From contig JAHRWA010000010.1 of NCBI GenBank assembly GCA_019090455.1, forward strand, positions 124,001-188,000: a DNA stretch of 64,000 bases, read 5' to 3'. Source of the DNA: Pseudomonadales bacterium (GTDB lineage: Bacteria; Pseudomonadota; Gammaproteobacteria; Pseudomonadales; DC-out160). The translations under genes and the position numbers were made by a program. Of this stretch, positions 28,514-38,157 are shown in pieces. Position 1 is the first letter of the stretch. The number at the start of each line of letters is the position of its first letter. The notes below the pieces were generated by a model. It saw only the letters and a list, made by a program, of their open reading frames with translations, made no database searches and was not told the DNA's origin.

Positions 28514-29302
28514 TTATTGCTTCGCTTTTCGCTGTGTCGATTGCGCGATGGGGACAGTCACAAAAGACCTTTTACTCGGTCGCCATCGAGGACGAATTGG
28601 CGTGAGACAGGATACACGTTTTTTTGCTACCAAAATATAAACAGCCCCAAAATGACGCAACCATAAATTAGCTAATTGCTCCACGCCACTGAATCGCTCT
28701 AATAATGATTCGCTAAAAAAAGGCGGAAAGTACAAGGTAGTCTCAGATCCTTCCACTTCAAAATCCAATAAATTCAGCCAATCGGATAATTTAAAAGGAC
28801 TAACGAAACGTGATGTCCATGGCGAACGTCTAAATCTCAATGTCAGGAATCGCCATAAACCCCACACGCTCCAGGGATTAAACCCCACAACAACCATGGT
28901 ACCACCCGGCATCACCACTCTAGCAGCCTCTCTTAATACTTGATGCACGTCATACTCAAAATCCAAACTATGATGCAGTATTGCCACATCTATTGAATCT
29001 GACTCAATAGCCAATGCATCGAGACTAGCGCGAACTTGAGATAACTCACTACTCTCTTCTTCCACAGGAGAGACTCGAAACTTATGAGATACCCGACTTG
29101 AATCTAGCCAGTGTTGAGGAATATCAACTCCCGCCTGTAATAGATGGTAACCAAACAGGCTTGGCAATACCTGATCTAACAGTACTTTTTCCTCAGACAG
29201 GACCCGCTCGCCGACACGAGTACTAAACCACTCATCTAGTTGTGCCTTAACGTCTACGGGAGGTTTTTTATCCCACTGCTTGAATAATCGAGGTAATGCC
29301 AC
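28514..29302 (-). CDS. YafS-like methyltransferase-domain protein
   Basis: A 262-residue protein of the methyltransferase type 11 group found beside dnaQ/rnhA and gloB in gammaproteobacteria (YafS in E. coli). The usual glycine-rich motif I is degenerate (LLQAGVDIPQHWL). The later part is well kept: DVAILHHSLDFEYDVHQVLREAARVVMPGGTMVVVGFNPWS. The C-terminus is basic and low in complexity (RPRWRPSKRSF and onward). Function is unknown; binding of AdoMet is doubtful given the altered motif I. Its place next to dnaQ is conserved. Confidence 0.8.
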   Translation of the reverse strand: MALPRLFKQWDKKPPVDVKAQLDEWFSTRVGERVLSEEKVLLDQVLPSLFGYHLLQAGVDIPQHWLDSSRVSHKFRVSPVEEESSELSQVRASLDALAIESDSIDVAILHHSLDFEYDVHQVLREAARVVMPGGTMVVVGFNPWSVWGLWRFLTLRFRRSPWTSRFVSPFKLSDWLNLLDFEVEGSETTLYFPPFFSESLLERFSGVEQLANLWLRHFGAVYILVAKKRVSCLTPIRPRWRPSKRSFVTVPIAQSTQRKAKQ

Positions 29303-29735
29303 TGTCCACCGCCTGTGACTTTTTTATTGGGAAATTTGAGGTGCATGAAAATATGCCCGCTTCAAACTAATAAAAAGATTTTAATCGATAGGTCTTCTGA
29401 TTTCGTATCATCTTTAATAGTGGAGCATAGCCAGCTAATTGTCACTTTCACTCTTTGGTACATCTACGTTTGTCACATCGAATCATTCAACACCTACCCC
29501 TTTAACACTCACCCTTATTAACACCTGGAAGACGTATTAAAAAAGCAGGGGAGAAAAATGCCAATATTCTTGTCCCATAAATTTCAGGCTATGCTTAATT
29601 TAATGAGAGTGACTCTTCGATATTTCATCACTCAAGTCACTGGCCTATTGCCCAATGGGTTGATGATAACTACAATAATACTAGGTTACTCAACACTTTG
29701 CGTTAGTCAACATTAAACCCCATAGAAGTCATTTC
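29303..29735. other. 433-bp spacer between the yafS-like gene and mltD
   Basis: No supported gene. In relatives gloB (glyoxalase II) occupies this place and reads toward mltD; I find no remnant of its metal-binding THxHxDH motif. The spacer holds a degenerate tandem repeat at 29489-29528 and a 7-bp inverted repeat AGTGACT/AGTCACT at roughly 29608-29641. Promoters for both flanking genes must be here, but none is clear. Confidence 0.5.
29489..29528. repeat. Degenerate 15-16-bp tandem repeat
   Basis: The units AACACCTACCCCTTT (29489-29503), AACACTCACCCTTATT (29504-29519) and a partial AACACCTGG (29520-29528) follow head to tail. Similarity is modest. Confidence 0.5.
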
Positions 29736-31391
29736 ATGCTGAATACCATTCATACTCGTTTTAGGTTCATCCTCACTATCTCACTTTTTATTGGAAGCTT
29801 ATCCATTAGTTCATGCAGTATGTTCAAGGCTAACGATGAGCTTAACGACTCGAATAATATTTCGATCGCAGCTGGCAATATTGAAGATGCCAGCTCGACA
29901 TTCGGGACCGATTCAGCAGTTATTGCCAATATACAGGCACCCGAGAAACCACCTAGTATTGAAATTTGGCCACGCCTCAGAAAGGGCTTAATGCTGCCGC
30001 TCAGCAATAATCACCAACGTATTTTACAGCAACGTAAATGGTATCAAAAACATCAACGCTATATGGATCGTGTTTTAACCCGGGCAACTCCCTTTTTCCA
30101 TTACATTGTTACCGAAATTGAAAAACGCGATATGCCAATGGAGTTTGCATTGCTGCCCATCGTTGAGAGCGCATTCGATCCCTTTGCGTATAGCCACGGG
30201 CGCGCCGCCGGAATTTGGCAATTTATTCCGAGTACAGGGAAAATGTTCGGACTTAAACAAGACTGGTGGTATGACGGTCGCCGAGATGTCGTGGCTTCCA
30301 CTACTGCTGCATTAGATTACCTAAGTGCATTGCAAAAACAGTTTGATGGTGACTGGTTACTCGCTCTGGCCGCATATAACTCCGGTTCTGGTACGGTGAG
30401 AAAAGCGATAAGAAGAAACAAGCGAGCCAATAAACCCGTCGATTACTGGTCTTTAAAATTACCCAAAGAAACTCAAGCCTACGTCCCTAAGCTCATCGCA
30501 TTGGCACAAATTATTAATGATCCTGACCAATATAATATAACCCTCAAACCCATACCGAATACGCGCCAGTTTTCAATAATCCCCATTGGTGCTCAATTGG
30601 ATTTAGCGAAAGCCGCAGCAATGGCCGAACTTGATATTAAAAAGATCTACAAACTCAACCCCGGTTTTAATCGCTGGGCAACAGATCCCAATGGCCCTCA
30701 CCGATTGATAATCCCCTCTGACAAGGCTGAATTATTCGAAAAAAATCTTAAACTATTACCACCTGAAGAGAGAGTTAAATGGAGTCGATATAAAATCAAA
30801 TCTGGCGATAGCTTGATCACGATAGCCAGGAAATTCAATACCTCGCCCAAGCTACTCCAGGAGATCAACCAAATTCACGGGCATCTGATTAGAGCAGGCA
30901 AAACACTGCTTATTCCACAAGCTAGCCACTCCATGGACAGTTACAGCCTCAGCAGCGTACAACGAACAAAAGCGAAACAATCGAGATCACGCCAAGGGAA
31001 AACCAAACAACGATACACCGTGAAAAAAGGCGATTCATTCTGGACCATTGCACGCAAACATAGAATCCCAGTGCGACAACTTGCTCGCTGGAACGGATTA
31101 GCAACGCGAGATCTATTACAAATAGGGCAAAAACTGGTTATCTGGAAAGAAAATTCAAGCACTAGCCAAAATGCAAGGCTCAGTTCCACCACGTCCAATC
31201 GAACACCCACGGACTCCCAAATGCTAAGAAAACTACACTATAAAGTGCGTAATGGTGATTCATTGTCACGCATAGCCAGTAAATTTAACGTCAGCGTGAG
31301 CCAGATAGGAAAATGGAACAGGCTCAACACCAAAAGTTACCTACAGCCCGGACAGAACCTCACATTGTTTGTTAACGTTCTTAATTTATGA
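29736..31391 (+). CDS. mltD: Membrane-bound lytic murein transglycosylase D
   Basis: MltD cleaves the glycan chains of peptidoglycan. The 551-residue lipoprotein has a signal peptide ending in ISSC (lipidated Cys27), with Ser at +2 pointing to the outer membrane. The SLT domain has catalytic Glu144 in LLPIVESAF and continues with GRAAGIWQFIPSTG and LALAAYNSG. Three LysM repeats, each with a GDS core, begin near residues 351, 425 and 499 and bind peptidoglycan. Serine/arginine-rich linkers separate them. E. coli MltD has two LysM repeats; three is common in Pseudomonas relatives. Monocistronic. Confidence 0.95.
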   Translation: MLNTIHTRFRFILTISLFIGSLSISSCSMFKANDELNDSNNISIAAGNIEDASSTFGTDSAVIANIQAPEKPPSIEIWPRLRKGLMLPLSNNHQRILQQRKWYQKHQRYMDRVLTRATPFFHYIVTEIEKRDMPMEFALLPIVESAFDPFAYSHGRAAGIWQFIPSTGKMFGLKQDWWYDGRRDVVASTTAALDYLSALQKQFDGDWLLALAAYNSGSGTVRKAIRRNKRANKPVDYWSLKLPKETQAYVPKLIALAQIINDPDQYNITLKPIPNTRQFSIIPIGAQLDLAKAAAMAELDIKKIYKLNPGFNRWATDPNGPHRLIIPSDKAELFEKNLKLLPPEERVKWSRYKIKSGDSLITIARKFNTSPKLLQEINQIHGHLIRAGKTLLIPQASHSMDSYSLSSVQRTKAKQSRSRQGKTKQRYTVKKGDSFWTIARKHRIPVRQLARWNGLATRDLLQIGQKLVIWKENSSTSQNARLSSTTSNRTPTDSQMLRKLHYKVRNGDSLSRIASKFNVSVSQIGKWNRLNTKSYLQPGQNLTLFVNVLNL

Positions 31392-31457
31392 TTTGCATTT
31401 AGCATACGAAAACGTTCAGCAACCCATTTTTCTCTTTGATGCAAACCGTTTATTACA

Positions 31458-31488
31458 TACAACTTGAAGAAGTTATAAGTTGTATAAT
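31458..31488 (+). promoter_or_regulatory. Candidate promoter with overlapping operator for the yej operon
   Basis: A perfect 8-bp inverted repeat, TACAACTT (31458-31465) and AAGTTGTA (31477-31484), has centres 19 bp apart. It overlaps a consensus -10 TATAAT at 31483-31488, about 60 bp before the binding-protein gene. Spacing of about two helical turns fits a dimeric repressor. No good -35 at 16-18 bp was found. Confidence 0.5.
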
Positions 31489-31547
31489 ATGGGTTTATTC
31501 ATATGCTTAGCGTAACTTGAAAAAAAATCTATGGGATAATTCATCAC

Positions 31548-33425
31548 ATGATAGCCTCACTAATCAAATTCTCTCGCAAACGACGCAATACCCCTCAAGT
31601 AATTAGCATCCTTTTTCTTCTCTGCCTTGCCATACTTCCTGGACAGGTAATCCTTCCGGGACATGCCTCTGAAATAATCCCCGTTCATGCCATGGCAATG
31701 CATGGCTCCCCCAAGTACGGTGAAAACTTTTCTCATTTTGATTACGTCAATCCCGATGCACCGAAAGGTGGTCAAATAAAATTGGTTGCCATCGGCAATT
31801 TCGACACCTTCAATGGATTTATACCGAAAGGAATACCCGCTTCAGGCACAGGCTTGCTTTACGACACACTGACGGTTAACGGGACGGAAGAGGCCTTCAC
31901 TCAATACGGACTGATTGCAGAAAAAATTGAAATACCAGCGGACCGATCATGGGTAATATTTCATATCAACCCAAAAGCGAAGTTTGCCGATGGACACGCT
32001 ATTACCGCTGAAGATGTGGAATTCACCTTCAAAACCTTGCTAGAAAAAGGCAAACCTTTCTATCGGTATTATTATGGCAGTGTAAAGTCCGTCTCTGTCC
32101 TTGATAAATATCGAATCCGCTTTGAACTGGGAACAGATAACCAAGAACTCGCCCTTATATTGGGGCAGCTGGTGGTATTGCCCAAGCACTACTGGCAAGA
32201 CATTGATTTTGAGAAAGCTGACTTAACCAACCCTTTAGGTAGCGGTCCGTACAAGCTAGAAAAGTACTCCGCAGGAAAAAGAGTCATGTACGAGCGTCGT
32301 GAAGATTACTGGGCCAAAGACCTACCGGTGAATCGTGGGCGATATAATTTCGGCAAGGTGGTGTATGAGTATTTCCTTGATCCAACCGTCGCGCTGGAAG
32401 CATTCAAATCGGGCTCCTATGACTTTCGCTCTGAAAACAATTCGAAGTTTTGGGCGACACAATACGAAGGGCCGCTGTTTAAGGCGAAAAAGATCATTAC
32501 CGAAGAGATAGATCACGAACGTCCGGTGGGTTTACAAGGGTTTGCTTTTAACCTTCGAAAGCCACTATTTCAAGACCGAGCGCTACGTAGAGCGATGGCC
32601 TATGCTTTCGATTTTGAATGGTCTAATAAGAATTTATTCTACGGCCAATACAAACGTACGCTCAGTTACTTTCAAAACACCGAACTCGCTGCAACTCATC
32701 TTCCATCAAAGGCTGAGCTATCTATTCTAACTCCCTTCAAAGACAATCTACCTTCTGAGATTTTCAATCAAGTTTATGATCTACCGATAACCAAGGGCGA
32801 GGGTAAAGCGAGAAAAAATCTCAGAAAAGCCATTAAACAATTAAAGACCGCCGGATATGTAATTAAAAACAATCACCTCTACTCCCCTGCAGGAGATCGA
32901 GTAGAATTTGACTTCCTTATTCATCAATCCCAGTGGGAGCGTATCGTTCTACCTTTTGTGAAAAACCTCAAGGTTCTCGGTATCACTGCCAACCTAAGAC
33001 GGGTGGATGTAAATCAATATGTAGAGCGCATAAGAAAATTCGATTTTGATATGATCATTGGTAACTTCGGCCAATCACTCTCTCCGGGCAACGAGCAAAG
33101 AGAATTTTGGCATTCAAGTTCGGCAAACATACCGGATTCTCGAAATGTCATTGGTATTCAGGATCCCGTTATTGATCAATTAATTGACCTTATTATTGCC
33201 GCTCCCAACCGAGAGCAATTGGTAATACGGAGCAAGGCGCTTGATCGAGTTCTACAATGGAACCATTTCACCATTCCTAACTGGCACGTGAGTTACCATC
33301 GCTTAGCCTACAGCAAAAAACTTGTTCACCCCAAAAGCCTGCCTAAGTACGACGTTGACCTGTTTTCATGGTGGATTAACCCTCAAAGCACTGCTACTAA
33401 CACTACCAGTCAAAAAGGCCACTAG
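31548..33425 (+). CDS. yejA: Peptide ABC transporter periplasmic binding protein (YejA type)
   Basis: A 625-residue SBP_bac_5 family binding protein with an N-terminal signal sequence (hydrophobic stretch about residues 17-40). It has typical oligopeptide/microcin C-type transporter features: DYVNPDAPKGGQIKL, GTGLLYDTLTVNG, and NPLGSGPYKLEKYSAGKRV in the first lobe. Length and neighbours match YejA. It probably captures peptides for import by the downstream permeases. The yejB gene starts 3 nt after its stop. P. aeruginosa carries two such binding proteins at this place, as I recall; here there is one. Confidence 0.9.
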   Translation: MIASLIKFSRKRRNTPQVISILFLLCLAILPGQVILPGHASEIIPVHAMAMHGSPKYGENFSHFDYVNPDAPKGGQIKLVAIGNFDTFNGFIPKGIPASGTGLLYDTLTVNGTEEAFTQYGLIAEKIEIPADRSWVIFHINPKAKFADGHAITAEDVEFTFKTLLEKGKPFYRYYYGSVKSVSVLDKYRIRFELGTDNQELALILGQLVVLPKHYWQDIDFEKADLTNPLGSGPYKLEKYSAGKRVMYERREDYWAKDLPVNRGRYNFGKVVYEYFLDPTVALEAFKSGSYDFRSENNSKFWATQYEGPLFKAKKIITEEIDHERPVGLQGFAFNLRKPLFQDRALRRAMAYAFDFEWSNKNLFYGQYKRTLSYFQNTELAATHLPSKAELSILTPFKDNLPSEIFNQVYDLPITKGEGKARKNLRKAIKQLKTAGYVIKNNHLYSPAGDRVEFDFLIHQSQWERIVLPFVKNLKVLGITANLRRVDVNQYVERIRKFDFDMIIGNFGQSLSPGNEQREFWHSSSANIPDSRNVIGIQDPVIDQLIDLIIAAPNREQLVIRSKALDRVLQWNHFTIPNWHVSYHRLAYSKKLVHPKSLPKYDVDLFSWWINPQSTATNTTSQKGH

Positions 33426-33428
33426 CCT

Positions 33429-34544
33429 ATGGGCGCGTATATAGTTCGTCGATTAGCGCTGGTTATTCCCACACTCATTGGAATTATGATTATTAATTTC
33501 GCCATCATTCAAGCTGCGCCCGGTGGGCCAGTTGAGCAAATGATTGCTAAATTACAAGGGTTACAAACGGGAGCGGGTGCACAAATCGGCGGTTCACAAT
33601 CTTCTGATTCGGGATCTGGGAGCGTCTCCGCTTCGCCCGCTAGCAACAGCGTCTCTGATAATAAATACCAAGGATCTCGAGGACTTCCACCAGACCTTAT
33701 CCTACATATTGAAAAAATGTATGGGTTTGATCAGCCTGCTCACAAACGTTTTTTTATTATGCTAAAAAACTATGCTTTTTTTGATTTTGGTAACAGCTTC
33801 TATCGTGACAGATCTGTCATCGATTTGATTAAAGAGAAGCTACCCGTGTCCATCAGTATTGGATTATGGAGCACGCTAATTATGTACTTCATCTCTATTC
33901 CATTAGGTATCCGAAAGGCCGTAAAACACGGCTCACACTTTGATCTCTACACTAGCGCTGTCATTATTATAGGAAGCTCAATTCCTGGGTTTCTCTTCGC
34001 CATCATGCTCGTCATTGTATTTGCGGGCGGTAATTACCTGGATTGGTTCCCCCTGCGAGGACTCACCTCCGACAACTGGGAACAGCTCTCTAGCTTTCAA
34101 AAGATGACAGACTATCTATGGCATATATGCTTACCCATCACGGCAATCGTGATAGGCAGCTTTGCCACTCTGACGATGCTAACTAAGAACTCCTTCCTGG
34201 ATGAAATCAATAAACAGTATGTCATAACGGCTCGTGCAAAAGGACTCACTGATCAACAGGTACTGTATCGACATGTTTTCCGCAATGCCATGCTGATTAT
34301 TGTCGCGGGTTTACCGGCCGCATTTGTTAGTATTTTCTTTGGCAGCTCACTATTAATTGAATATATATTTTCGCTGGATGGACTGGGGTTACTGGGATTT
34401 GAATCTGCGATCAATCGAGATTACCCTGTTGTATTTGCAACCTTGTATATTTTCACTCTAATGGGTTTAACACTGAAATTAGTGGGGGATGTCATGTACG
34501 TGATCATTGATCCACGAATCGATTTTGACAGTAAACAATTCTAA
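33429..34544 (+). CDS. yejB: ABC transporter permease YejB
   Basis: A 371-residue inner-membrane permease of the peptide/nickel DppB type. [24 protein letters not shown] forms the first span, and the cytoplasmic coupling motif [22 protein letters not shown] near residue 255 contacts the ATPase. A Gly/Ser-rich stretch (about residues 45-80) in the first periplasmic loop is a usual YejB insert, here quite Ser-rich. Its stop overlaps the ATG of yejE (TAATG). Confidence 0.93.
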   Translation: MGAYIVRRLALVIPTLIGIMIINFAIIQAAPGGPVEQMIAKLQGLQTGAGAQIGGSQSSDSGSGSVSASPASNSVSDNKYQGSRGLPPDLILHIEKMYGFDQPAHKRFFIMLKNYAFFDFGNSFYRDRSVIDLIKEKLPVSISIGLWSTLIMYFISIPLGIRKAVKHGSHFDLYTSAVIIIGSSIPGFLFAIMLVIVFAGGNYLDWFPLRGLTSDNWEQLSSFQKMTDYLWHICLPITAIVIGSFATLTMLTKNSFLDEINKQYVITARAKGLTDQQVLYRHVFRNAMLIIVAGLPAAFVSIFFGSSLLIEYIFSLDGLGLLGFESAINRDYPVVFATLYIFTLMGLTLKLVGDVMYVIIDPRIDFDSKQF

Positions 34545-35563
34545 TGAACCCAACCCAACAAAGACAAATACAGGCTTTTAAAGCAAATCGCAGGGGTTAT
34601 TATTCTCTGTGGATTTTTCTTTTTATTTTCACTGTCACTCTATTTGCTGAAGTCATAGCAAATGACAAACCCATCCTGGCACATTACAAAGGGGATTTAT
34701 ATTTCCCTATTTTCAAGGTTTATCCAGAGACTGCATTTGGCGGTGACTTTGAAACTGAAGCCGACTATCGAGATGATTATGTTACTACATTAATAGAAGA
34801 AGATGGCTGGATGCTTTGGCCCCTCATTCGTTACAACTATACAACAATCAACTATAACACTCCCGGACCAGCGCCTTCTCCACCCACAACAGAAAACTGG
34901 CTTGGTACGGATGACCAAGCTCGAGATGTGCTTGCGCGTATCATTTATGGGTTTCGTATATCTGTCTTATTCGGCTTAATTCTTACCATAGTGAGCTCAA
35001 CTATCGGAGTAATAGTGGGTGCATTACAAGGGTATTATGGCGGTAAGGTTGATCTCTTTGGACAACGGTTTATTGAAATCTGGTCCAATCTTCCCGCTCT
35101 TTATCTTCTCATTATTCTCTCTAGTTTCGTACAGCCCAATTTTTGGTGGTTATTGGGCATGATGTTACTGTTTAGCTGGATGTCTTTGGTTGACTTGGTC
35201 AGAGCAGAATTTCTTAAGGGGCGAAATTTGGAATACGTTAAGGCAGCCAAGGCGCTAGGCGTATCTGACCGAACTATCATGTTTCGTCACATTTTCCCTA
35301 ACGCGATGGTCGCAACGTTAACCTTCTTACCTTTTATCTTAAATGGATCTATATCCACGTTAACGTCACTCGATTTTTTAGGCTTTGGACTCCCTCCCGG
35401 ATCACCCTCATTAGGGGAATTATTGGCACAAGGTAAAGCTAACATTCACGCTTCATGGCTAGGACTATCCGCTTTTTTTACCCTAGCGATAATGCTCAGC
35501 TTACTCATATTTATCGGTGAAGCTGTGCGCGATGCATTTGACCCAAGATTGGCGGAGAGATAG
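34544..35563 (+). CDS. yejE: ABC transporter permease YejE
   Basis: A 339-residue permease of the DppC type. A long periplasmic loop after the first span (about residues 40-115) contains the family motif NWLGTDDQARDVLARIIYGFRISVLFG. The coupling helix motif YVKAAKALGVSDRTIMFRHIFPNA lies near residue 230. Its ATG overlaps the yejB stop, and yejF starts 4 nt after its own stop, so the four genes form one operon. Confidence 0.93.
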   Translation: MNPTQQRQIQAFKANRRGYYSLWIFLFIFTVTLFAEVIANDKPILAHYKGDLYFPIFKVYPETAFGGDFETEADYRDDYVTTLIEEDGWMLWPLIRYNYTTINYNTPGPAPSPPTTENWLGTDDQARDVLARIIYGFRISVLFGLILTIVSSTIGVIVGALQGYYGGKVDLFGQRFIEIWSNLPALYLLIILSSFVQPNFWWLLGMMLLFSWMSLVDLVRAEFLKGRNLEYVKAAKALGVSDRTIMFRHIFPNAMVATLTFLPFILNGSISTLTSLDFLGFGLPPGSPSLGELLAQGKANIHASWLGLSAFFTLAIMLSLLIFIGEAVRDAFDPRLAER

Positions 35564-35567
35564 CGCT

Positions 35568-37169
35568 ATGAATAACGATCCGCTTATATCGGTGCACAAT
35601 CTTTCGGTTGAATTTCACCAAGGCTTGGAAATAAAAAAAGTACTGCATAAGGTTAGCTTTGATCTCAACCCTGGAGAGGTACTCGCGCTGGTTGGCGAAA
35701 GCGGTTCTGGTAAATCCGTTACGGCACACTCCATATTACAACTACTTCCCTCCCCAGCCGCTCGATATTCCACTGAAAGCAGTATTCTGTTTAAAGGAAA
35801 AGAAATCATCGGAGCAAAGAAAAGCTTCCTCAATGGATTACGTGGAAATCACGTGGGTATGATTTTCCAAGAGCCCATGACATCCTTAAATCCATTGCAT
35901 AATATAGAAAAACAAATATGCGAAGGATTAATCGTACACCAGGGTATGTCTCACACTAGAGCAAAAAAACGATGCCTAGAGCTATTGGACTTAGTCCGAA
36001 TCCCAAACGCCAAATCAAGATTGTCAGCCTATCCAAATGAATTATCCGGCGGACAACGACAACGCGTTATGATCGCAATGGCTTTAGCCAATGATCCTGA
36101 CGTCCTCATTGCAGACGAACCCACCACCGCTATAGATGTAACAATACAGAAACAAATCCTAGCGTTACTAGAAGACATCAGAACAGAACTGGAGATGGCA
36201 ATACTCTTTATCACCCACGATCTCGGAGTGGTAAAACACTTTGCCCAACGTGTTCTCGTTATGCACTTAGGTGAGATTGTCGAAAGCGGAGCAGCCCTCG
36301 ATGTCCTCACTTCACCGCAACAACCCTATACACAATCACTCGTTTCCGCTGAACCTCAAGGCAACCCCACGCCAATTGCTGACAATGCACCCATTGCCAT
36401 CGAGACTAAGGATCTAAAGGTTTGGTTTCCTATAAAGAAAGGGGTTTTCAAAAAAACTATCGACCATATCAAGGCAGTGGACGGAATTGATCTCAGTATT
36501 AAACAAGGAGAAACGTTGGGTGTCGTGGGCGAAAGTGGTTCGGGAAAATCAAGCCTAGGCTTTGCTATATTAAGGCTACTGAAAAGCGAAGGTACCATTT
36601 TGTTTTTCAACACTGAGCTTCAAAAATTAAAACCAAACGAAGTTCGACCACTTAGAAAAGATATGCAAATCGTGTTTCAAGATCCATTTGGTAGTCTTAG
36701 CCCTCGCATGTCTATCGCTCAAATCATTGCCGAGGGTGTGCAGGAACACGGCTCCTATTCCTTACAAGAGGTGAATGAAATCGTGATCCAATCATTACGG
36801 GAAGTAGAAATGGACCCGGAAGCCAGATTCCGTTTCCCACATGAGTTTTCTGGGGGACAACGCCAACGTATTGCCATTGCTCGCGCACTCGCCCTCAAGC
36901 CTAAATTTATTATTTTGGATGAACCCACCTCAGCCCTCGACAGATCGGTTCAGGCACAAGTAGTGACTTTACTGCGCGACCTTCAAACTAAATTTGGCTT
37001 TACCTATTTGTTTATTAGCCATGATCTTAGGGTGGTAAAAGCAATGAGTCATCAAATTATTGTCATGAAAAATGGAAGAATCGTGGAAAACGGAAGCCCC
37101 AAAGAAATATTCAATACCCCACAAAAAGACTATACCAAGGAATTAATTGCGGCTGCCTTCGAGTTATAA
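35568..37169 (+). CDS. yejF: ABC transporter ATP-binding protein YejF (two ATPase domains)
   Basis: A 533-residue fused ATPase that powers the YejABEF importer. The first domain has Walker A GESGSGKS, signature LSGGQRQR and Walker B VLIADEPT. The second repeats these as GESGSGKS, FSGGQRQR and FIILDEPT. Each domain ends with an oligopeptide-transporter C-terminal extension (QPYTQSL, QKDYTKEL). The frame is open upstream to 35517, but the ATG at 35568 with GGAGAG 10 nt before it is the natural start. It is last in the operon. Confidence 0.94.
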   Translation: MNNDPLISVHNLSVEFHQGLEIKKVLHKVSFDLNPGEVLALVGESGSGKSVTAHSILQLLPSPAARYSTESSILFKGKEIIGAKKSFLNGLRGNHVGMIFQEPMTSLNPLHNIEKQICEGLIVHQGMSHTRAKKRCLELLDLVRIPNAKSRLSAYPNELSGGQRQRVMIAMALANDPDVLIADEPTTAIDVTIQKQILALLEDIRTELEMAILFITHDLGVVKHFAQRVLVMHLGEIVESGAALDVLTSPQQPYTQSLVSAEPQGNPTPIADNAPIAIETKDLKVWFPIKKGVFKKTIDHIKAVDGIDLSIKQGETLGVVGESGSGKSSLGFAILRLLKSEGTILFFNTELQKLKPNEVRPLRKDMQIVFQDPFGSLSPRMSIAQIIAEGVQEHGSYSLQEVNEIVIQSLREVEMDPEARFRFPHEFSGGQRQRIAIARALALKPKFIILDEPTSALDRSVQAQVVTLLRDLQTKFGFTYLFISHDLRVVKAMSHQIIVMKNGRIVENGSPKEIFNTPQKDYTKELIAAAFEL

Positions 37170-37277
37170 AATGCCGTTTACACGCATAAACAAGAGGGTT
37201 TAGCTCGCCAATTTTGGCACTAAACCCTATAATACGCCGCATATTGAATAATATATCATCACTAAAAGGAAGCATTA
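37170..37277 (+). promoter_or_regulatory. fabI upstream region with -10 TATAAT
   Basis: A consensus TATAAT lies at 37228-37233, and the short inverted repeat GCCAA-TT-TTGGC lies about 10 bp upstream of it. The best -35 at allowed spacing is poor. AAGGAAG precedes the ATG at 37278. The small inverted repeat is a possible operator for fatty-acid control, with no known match. Confidence 0.45.
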
Positions 37278-38072
37278 ATGGGTTTTCTCACAGGTAAACG
37301 CGTTCTCATCGTCGGTGTCGCAAGTAAGTTATCCATTGCCTCGGGCATTGCAGAAGCCATGCACAGAGAAGGCGCAGAACTGGCCTTTACTTATCAAGGT
37401 GAAAAGCTAAAAAAGCGAGTCGAAGATTTTGCAAAAGGCTGGGATTCAGAACTCACTTTTCCTTGCGATGTGGCAGACGATGAGGAGATTGAAAACGTAT
37501 TCGTCGAGTTGGGTAAGCACTGGGACGGCATTGACGTCATTATACATTCAGTGGGATTTGCACCTAGCCATGAATTAGATGGAAATTACGTGGATGTCAC
37601 TACTCGAGAAGGCTTTAAGATCGCTCATGATATCAGTAGCTATAGTTTTGTAGCCCTTGCAAAAGCAGGTAACGAAATGCTTAAAGCTCGACAGGGTTGC
37701 CTTCTCACTCTGACCTATCTCGGTTCAACCCGAGTCATGCCAAACTATAATGGCATGGGTCTCGCTAAAGCAAGCTTGGAGGCTAGTGTACGTTATCTTG
37801 CAAGTAGCATGGGTCCTGATGGCATTAGAGTCAATGCAATCAGTGCTGGCCCTATCAGAACCTTAGCGTCCTCTGGCATTAAGAAATTCAGAAAAATGCT
37901 CAGCTACAATGAGCGTGCGACTCCTTTACGTCGGAATGTAACAATTCATGAGGTGGGCAATGCGGCTGCGTTTCTGTGCTCAGATTTAGCCAGTGGTATA
38001 TCAGGAGAGATCCTATATGTCGATGGTGGATTTAATACCACGGCCATGCCTTTTATAGAGGAAGAGGAATAA
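37278..38072 (+). CDS. fabI: Enoyl-[acyl-carrier-protein] reductase (NADH), FabI
   Basis: FabI performs the last reduction of each fatty acid elongation cycle. The 264-residue SDR-type enzyme aligns with E. coli FabI with a one-residue shift: catalytic Tyr157 and Lys164 in YNGMGLAK, Tyr147, and Gly93 in SVGFAP at the position where triclosan-resistance changes occur (here the sensitive form). The N-terminal [13 protein letters not shown] is the FabI-type nucleotide loop. It lies behind the yej operon with its own upstream region and ends at a strong bidirectional terminator. Confidence 0.97.
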   Translation: MGFLTGKRVLIVGVASKLSIASGIAEAMHREGAELAFTYQGEKLKKRVEDFAKGWDSELTFPCDVADDEEIENVFVELGKHWDGIDVIIHSVGFAPSHELDGNYVDVTTREGFKIAHDISSYSFVALAKAGNEMLKARQGCLLTLTYLGSTRVMPNYNGMGLAKASLEASVRYLASSMGPDGIRVNAISAGPIRTLASSGIKKFRKMLSYNERATPLRRNVTIHEVGNAAAFLCSDLASGISGEILYVDGGFNTTAMPFIEEEE

Positions 38073-38092
38073 AGCTCATCCGATCAATCAAT

Positions 38093-38144
38093 AAAAAAGC
38101 ACCAAAAAAAAGAGTCTAACGACTCTTTTTTTTGGTGCTTTTTT
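38093..38144. terminator. Bidirectional intrinsic terminator between fabI and ppiD
   Basis: Perfect 24-bp arms (38093-38116 and 38121-38144) flank the 4-nt loop TAAC. Runs of A and T lie both within the stem and at its base, so it can stop transcription from fabI and from ppiD. The stem is longer than most intrinsic terminators. Confidence 0.93.
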
Positions 38145-38157
38145 GATTCAGATATTA

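Noticed and set aside
29315..29521. 68-codon plus-strand frame before mltD
   Set aside because: No ribosome site, no recognisable protein features, and it covers a tandem repeat; coding is unlikely.
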